Origin: a virus
DNA: 64,000 nt
Direction: 5' to 3' (one strand)
IMG/VR virus record: IMGVR_UViG_3300025087_000039
Coordinates: 1 to 64,000 of that record
Below are positions 60,047 to 64,000 of this stretch, in pieces (position 1 is the stretch's first letter; each line of letters starts with the position of its first letter). The position numbers and the translations under genes are program-made. A model generated the notes under the pieces. It did not search any database. It saw nothing but the letters and a program-made list of their open reading frames with translations, and had not been told where the DNA came from.

Positions 60047-60057
60047 AAAGAACAAAT
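60047..60057 (+). promoter_or_regulatory. AAAGAACAAAT leader element
   Basis: It lies 46 nt upstream of ATG 60104, just after the intrinsic terminator; probably part of the promoter or leader of the RNA polymerase transcription unit. Same core as at 8715, 8767, 31792 and 53603. Confidence 0.4.
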
Positions 60058-60103
60058 ATTAAAATGGGGTTGAAACATTCATATTTTGGAGGATTAAATA
60101 ATT

Positions 60104-60532
60104 ATGAAGGAAAAGGAAAGCATCACAGAATTGATCAAAAAGATTCATGACATTTTACAACCTGATAGTTATAAGGAGTTTCTTGAAAATATGATGGATC
60201 CATCTTATGTTAAAAATATGTATGAAAAAAATCCTAAATGTTTTATTAAGATTCAACATGGGGAAGGAGAGGAAGGTCCAGTTTTTCCAATCTGTAATGT
60301 TCAAGGAATTCATGATCCAAAGGTTATTTCATTCTCTTTAAAATTAGCGATCGCAATAAGCAAGCTACATAAATTTTCTCCAGTTGAGGTTGCAAAAGTT
60401 ATCGCTTATCTTGTAAGAAAATATAATGTTTATAATCAAGAGATTCCTAAGCCTCAAGATATGGCATATTTAAAAGGTAGAGAAACCATGTCCTTAAATA
60501 AGATTCGTGAAGAGATGAAGGAAATAAAATAA
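60104..60532 (+). CDS. Unknown protein
   Basis: 142 residues, helical. GGAGG precedes ATG 60104. PVFPICNVQGIHDPKVISF in the middle. Two bp upstream of the RNA polymerase gene, so possibly functionally linked to transcription. No family recognised. Confidence 0.6.
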   Translation: MKEKESITELIKKIHDILQPDSYKEFLENMMDPSYVKNMYEKNPKCFIKIQHGEGEEGPVFPICNVQGIHDPKVISFSLKLAIAISKLHKFSPVEVAKVIAYLVRKYNVYNQEIPKPQDMAYLKGRETMSLNKIREEMKEIK

Positions 60533-60533
60533 T

Positions 60534-62879
60534 ATGGCCAATCTTAATTTTTTAAATGTTGAAGAATTTTGTAGAAAACTGACTCCAGTTTTATCTACAG
60601 AATTTTTTTCGAGAAGTGGTGGGTTTAATCAAGAAGGGTTATTTTCTGAAGATATTTTTGGACCTGAAGGATCTTTTGAAAGAAGGCAAAAGTTTTCTTA
60701 TATAGATCTTGGAGCTTATGTTTTACATCCAACCGCGTATAAAATTTTAAAACAAATACATAGAAAATTTGAGAAATATATATCTACAGAAGAAAAATAT
60801 ATTATAACCGATGGAAAAATAGAAACAGCAGAAGAAGGGAGAACTGGATTACAAAATTTTATGGAAGATTTTGATAAAATTGAATTTAGAGGGGAAACAC
60901 GTACAAGAGAAAAATTAATCTTTTTATTAAAAGAATCTAATAAAAAGGGACTTTTATTTATTAGAAAACTTCCAGTTATTCCCCCTGATTTAAGACCTAT
61001 CTTCAAAGATGAATCAAATCAATGGATTCATGATAGTTTAAATGATATTTATTTATCAGTTATGTATAGAGCCTCACAAATAAAATCTGTTGGCTCAAAA
61101 GGTGAACTTTTTGATTTATTAAATTTTAGTCTTCAAACTTCGGTAAATTCTCATGATGATTTTATACGCACAAGAGTTCAAAAAAAGGATGGAATTATTA
61201 GAAATCAATTATTGGGAAAACGTGTCGATTTTTCTGGGCGAGCGGTTATCACCCCTGGACCAGATTTAAAAGTAAGTGAGGTTGGACTTCCATTTAAAAT
61301 GGCTGTAAAACTATTAGAGCCATTTATAATTCATATTCTTTTACATACAAATCTTATAGATAAAAATCTTTTATCAAGAGAAATAAAAAAATATACAAAA
61401 AGTGAATTAAATGTTGATACAATTCTTCAGGTTATAAAATCTATAAAAATAGGTGATGAAGTTCCTAAAGAATTGTATGATATATTTTTTCAAGCCACGG
61501 AGATCGCCTCAAAAGATAGAGTTGTTTTATTAAAGCGAGATCCAGTTCTTCATGATCAAGGTTATGGGGCGTTTTATATAAAAATTCATCATGGAAATAC
61601 CATGCAATTATGTGCTTTAAGAGTCGGTGGGTTTAACGCCGACTTTGATGGAGATGCAATGGGTGTTTTTCTTCCTTTGAGTAAAGAGGCTCAGGAAGAA
61701 GCAAAAATGAAAATGATGAGGCTAACAGCCGGTTCATCAACAAATAGTATGACCTTTGAATTATCAAAAGAAATGGCTCTTGGACTTTATAGTTTAACAA
61801 AAGATGTAAAAGTAAATAAATCCCCAGTTTCGGTTTCAAAGGAATTATTAGAAAAAGGAACAAATCCATATTTACCTGTAATATTTAAAAAAAGACAAAC
61901 CACTCTTGGAAGAGCAATTTTTAATTATTGTTTTCCAGAAGATTTTAGATTTGTCGATGGACAAATAAACAAGAAAATTGTCAACAATTTAATTCAAGAA
62001 ATATATCAAAAATACGGAAAAGAAATAACTCTAAATACATTTTTAAAGGTTGAAAATATAGGATTTAAATGGGCTACGATTTTTGGAGATAGCCTTCCCC
62101 TAGATGAATTAACAATTCCTGATTCTATAATTCAATTAAAGAAAAAAATGAGTGGGGCCACTATAGAAGAGGCTTCAGACCTTTTAGAAAAAATGAAAAA
62201 AATATTAATCGAACATTTAAAAGATACTGGATTATATGAAATAATTGAATCTGGTGCTGGAAAAGGATGGGATTCTCCTATGCAAATTTTAGTGGCAAAG
62301 GGTATCATCGCTGATCCAAAAGGAAACGTTTTGCCCCCAATTGAAAGTTCTTTTTCTGAAGGGTTAACAAATAAACAATATTTTGAAGCATCCTCTGGAT
62401 CAAGACATGGCATCATTTCACGGGTTATATCGACTAGTCAAACTGGCTATTTTGCAAGAAAATTAGTTTATCTTTTAAACTCTGTTGAAGCTGATCCTAT
62501 ATTAAAGGATTGCAAAACAAAAAGAACTTTAAATATTAGACTTACCAAAGAAATGGTCTCTAGATTTATGGGCCGTTATATTTTAAAGAATGATAAAATT
62601 ATAAAATTTGAAGAATCTGGTTTGAAAGAAGGCGATATAGCAAATATCAGAACACCGATTTTTTGCGAATCTTTAAAAATTTGTCATACATGTTATGGAG
62701 ATTTATTGAAGGTTAACAAAACCCCGTACATTGGAATTTTTACTGCTTTAAAATTGGGACAAATGAGTACTCAAAATATTATGAGAGTTTTTCATACTGG
62801 AGGCAAAGTAACAATCGCAAAAAGAAATATGCTTAAAGATATTCTTGAAAACAACCCGTCTGACGATTTGGAACTTTAA
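60534..62879 (+). CDS. Phage multisubunit RNA polymerase beta' subunit, N-terminal and catalytic part
   Basis: 781 residues. GLFSEDIFGP (about 35-44), RKLPVIPPDLRP (144-155), LGKRVDFSGRAV (227-238), catalytic NADFDGD (368-374) with its Mg-binding Asp residues, then a bridge-helix/trigger-loop region (WDSPMQILVAKGI...GLTNKQYFEASSGSRHG) and CHTCYG...FHTGG (about 715-757). These match bacterial beta' in order. It lacks the N-terminal zinc ribbon/clamp and ends at FHTGG; the C-terminal part is the separate gene 63215. Likely transcribes phage genes. Confidence 0.9.
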   Translation: MANLNFLNVEEFCRKLTPVLSTEFFSRSGGFNQEGLFSEDIFGPEGSFERRQKFSYIDLGAYVLHPTAYKILKQIHRKFEKYISTEEKYIITDGKIETAEEGRTGLQNFMEDFDKIEFRGETRTREKLIFLLKESNKKGLLFIRKLPVIPPDLRPIFKDESNQWIHDSLNDIYLSVMYRASQIKSVGSKGELFDLLNFSLQTSVNSHDDFIRTRVQKKDGIIRNQLLGKRVDFSGRAVITPGPDLKVSEVGLPFKMAVKLLEPFIIHILLHTNLIDKNLLSREIKKYTKSELNVDTILQVIKSIKIGDEVPKELYDIFFQATEIASKDRVVLLKRDPVLHDQGYGAFYIKIHHGNTMQLCALRVGGFNADFDGDAMGVFLPLSKEAQEEAKMKMMRLTAGSSTNSMTFELSKEMALGLYSLTKDVKVNKSPVSVSKELLEKGTNPYLPVIFKKRQTTLGRAIFNYCFPEDFRFVDGQINKKIVNNLIQEIYQKYGKEITLNTFLKVENIGFKWATIFGDSLPLDELTIPDSIIQLKKKMSGATIEEASDLLEKMKKILIEHLKDTGLYEIIESGAGKGWDSPMQILVAKGIIADPKGNVLPPIESSFSEGLTNKQYFEASSGSRHGIISRVISTSQTGYFARKLVYLLNSVEADPILKDCKTKRTLNIRLTKEMVSRFMGRYILKNDKIIKFEESGLKEGDIANIRTPIFCESLKICHTCYGDLLKVNKTPYIGIFTALKLGQMSTQNIMRVFHTGGKVTIAKRNMLKDILENNPSDDLEL

Positions 62880-63214
62880 TGGATAGATTTGAAGTAAAAA
62901 AATATTTTTTAGAAAAGAATATTAAAAATCCTGGGTCTTTTAGACAAACTATTAAAAAGTATGATAGAAAAATATATGATTTCATCATTAGTGAAACTAA
63001 GTATCTAAAAAAAGATAATTTTAGTGAAAGAATATATCATATTTTAAATGATTTATATGAAATACCTAAATGTGAATGCGGAAACATATTAAAATATATT
63101 AATTCTTCATTGACATACAGAAAATTTTGTGGAGTTAAATGTTTTTTTAAAAATGAAGAAATGAAAAGAAAATTAAAAATTACACTATTTATATTAAAAA
63201 CGAGGAGATCATAA
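62879..63214 (+). pseudogene. Truncated homing-endonuclease-like gene between the beta' halves
   Basis: 111 residues. FSERIYHILNDLYEIPKCECGN...FCGVKCFF is the zinc-binding N-terminal domain that I associate with many phage homing endonucleases; no HNH, GIY-YIG or other catalytic domain follows. ATG overlaps the stop of the beta' part 1 gene (TAATG). It may be a remnant of the element that split the beta' gene, or a real small DNA-binding protein. Confidence 0.55.
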
Positions 63215-63877
63215 ATGTATAAAATCTCTGATTATTTAACTCAGGAAAATAATTTTTTAATAGCAAAAAAAGATTGTTCTTTAATATTAAATTTAGATGA
63301 CTACGAAATTGACAATAATATACAATTTTTAGAAAATCAAATTTGGCTAGGATCTTTAATCAGTCGTATTCAATTTAGTGACAAAAATAAATTTGATTTA
63401 ATTCTCGACTACTCAGTTGAAATAAATGGTTCCAATATGGAAAAAACTGAGAATTTAATTATATTGACATTTTCTGAGGGTGAAATTATTTTATCAACTA
63501 GTTATGGGACTGATAACATAAAAGAACAGGTCCAATATGTAGAGAGACTTTTAGGCGGAAAAGAGATTTATAAAGACGTGTCTCATCTTTATAATAAACT
63601 TTTTAAAATATTTGAATCTTCTGGCTCGGATTCAGTTCATATTGAAACTTTAATTTCTCAAGTTTTACGTGATCAAGCAAATACAGCTTTTCCCGCTAGA
63701 ATGGGAAAAACTTGGAATCCAATTATGATGAATATAAAAGAATTAGTTTTTCAAACAGGATTCTTACAGTCCTTAGCTTTTGAAAATGTGAATAAAGCTA
63801 TTGTCACCGGGTTAATAACTGAGGAACAATTAGAAGCGTCTCCTCTTGAAAAAATTCTGACTGGAGAATTGAAATAA
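63215..63877 (+). CDS. RNA polymerase beta' subunit, C-terminal part
   Basis: 220 residues. HIETLISQVLRD (bacterial HIEVIVRQMLR), then NIKELVFQTGFLQSLAFENVNKAIVTGLI and SPLEKILTGEL correspond to the ITKASLATxSFISAASFQETTRVL...GLKENVIVG region at the C-terminus of beta'. The N-terminal 120 residues are the equivalent of the jaw/trigger-loop area and are divergent. Together with 60534 it would rebuild a minimal beta'. GGAGA precedes ATG. Confidence 0.7.
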   Translation: MYKISDYLTQENNFLIAKKDCSLILNLDDYEIDNNIQFLENQIWLGSLISRIQFSDKNKFDLILDYSVEINGSNMEKTENLIILTFSEGEIILSTSYGTDNIKEQVQYVERLLGGKEIYKDVSHLYNKLFKIFESSGSDSVHIETLISQVLRDQANTAFPARMGKTWNPIMMNIKELVFQTGFLQSLAFENVNKAIVTGLITEEQLEASPLEKILTGELK

Positions 63878-64000
63878 TGCTTTGGATAGATAAGTTTAGA
63901 CAATATACACAAACTACCGATGTGGTTCGTTATAAAAGGAGCAAAATTAAACCTTATCTTATTGTGTATTTTCCTGAAAACTCCATGTTAATAGATGATT
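63877..64000 (+). CDS. Unknown protein, start only (cut by window edge)
   Basis: ATG 63877 overlaps the stop of the beta' C-terminal gene (TAATG). 41 codons are visible, starting MLWIDKFRQYTQTTDVV, basic and without recognised motif. It may continue the transcription module. Confidence 0.55.
   Translation, partial: MLWIDKFRQYTQTTDVVRYKRSKIKPYLIVYFPENSMLIDD

Overview
The window looks like part of a large (probably jumbo) tailed-phage genome of the myovirus type. It is very AT-rich: lines sampled by eye run about 20-30% G+C. Genes are tightly packed, many starts overlap the previous stop, and there is no rRNA, tRNA or housekeeping operon. Phage hallmarks include a T4-type replisome (clamp loader, primase, sliding clamp, 5' nuclease, UvsX/RecA-like recombinase), a gp5-like baseplate spike with a PAAR tip protein, a peptidoglycan amidase, free-standing homing-endonuclease genes and a virus-encoded multisubunit RNA polymerase beta' subunit. 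The host is not identified. Islands of about 57% G+C (1-0.6 kb and 10.3-11.7 kb), including a ribosomal protein S1 homologue closest in style to deltaproteobacterial S1, hint at transfer from a GC-richer bacterium.

Layout. 0-13 kb is an accessory region of mixed base composition. It holds S1, small unknown genes, a queC-like gene, an HNH homing endonuclease, a VWA protein, a GC-rich membrane protein and several long perfect hairpins. 13-26 kb (minus strand) is a surface-polysaccharide-like island: at least seven recognisable glycosyltransferases of the GT-A, GT-B, GT-D and GT9 types, a related paralogue pair, two left-handed beta-helix acyltransferase-like proteins, an LmbE/PIG-L deacetylase (a second one lies at 4 kb) and two SAM methyltransferases. 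A LigD-type primase-polymerase domain sits inside it. 26-31.7 kb (minus) holds a Nudix hydrolase, a probable virion protein and large unknown proteins.

31.8-44.4 kb (plus) is the replication, recombination and nucleotide block: clamp loader, primase, clamp, 5' nuclease, RuvC-like resolvase, a stand-alone LigD 3'-phosphoesterase domain, an intein-containing class II ribonucleotide reductase, the RecA-like recombinase and a KH-domain protein. 44.4-53.6 kb (plus) starts with a Cas4/RecB-like nuclease, then virion and baseplate genes (spike, PAAR tip, gp53-like protein, M48-type peptidase) and the amidase. 53.7-60 kb holds a tandem family of Cys-rich small proteins and a NAD+ salvage pair (NMN adenylyltransferase-Nudix and nicotinamide phosphoribosyltransferase). 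60-64 kb encodes RNA polymerase beta' in two genes separated by a truncated homing-endonuclease-like gene.

How the parts fit. The phage appears to bring its own replisome, dNTP supply, recombination and end-processing enzymes, NAD+ regeneration (a known route for resisting NAD-depleting defences) and part of its own transcription machinery. A 21-nt AT-rich element occurs three times ahead of plus-strand transcription units and is a good promoter candidate. All three convergent gene junctions carry long perfect hairpins without a T tract, possibly the termination signals used by this phage's transcription system.
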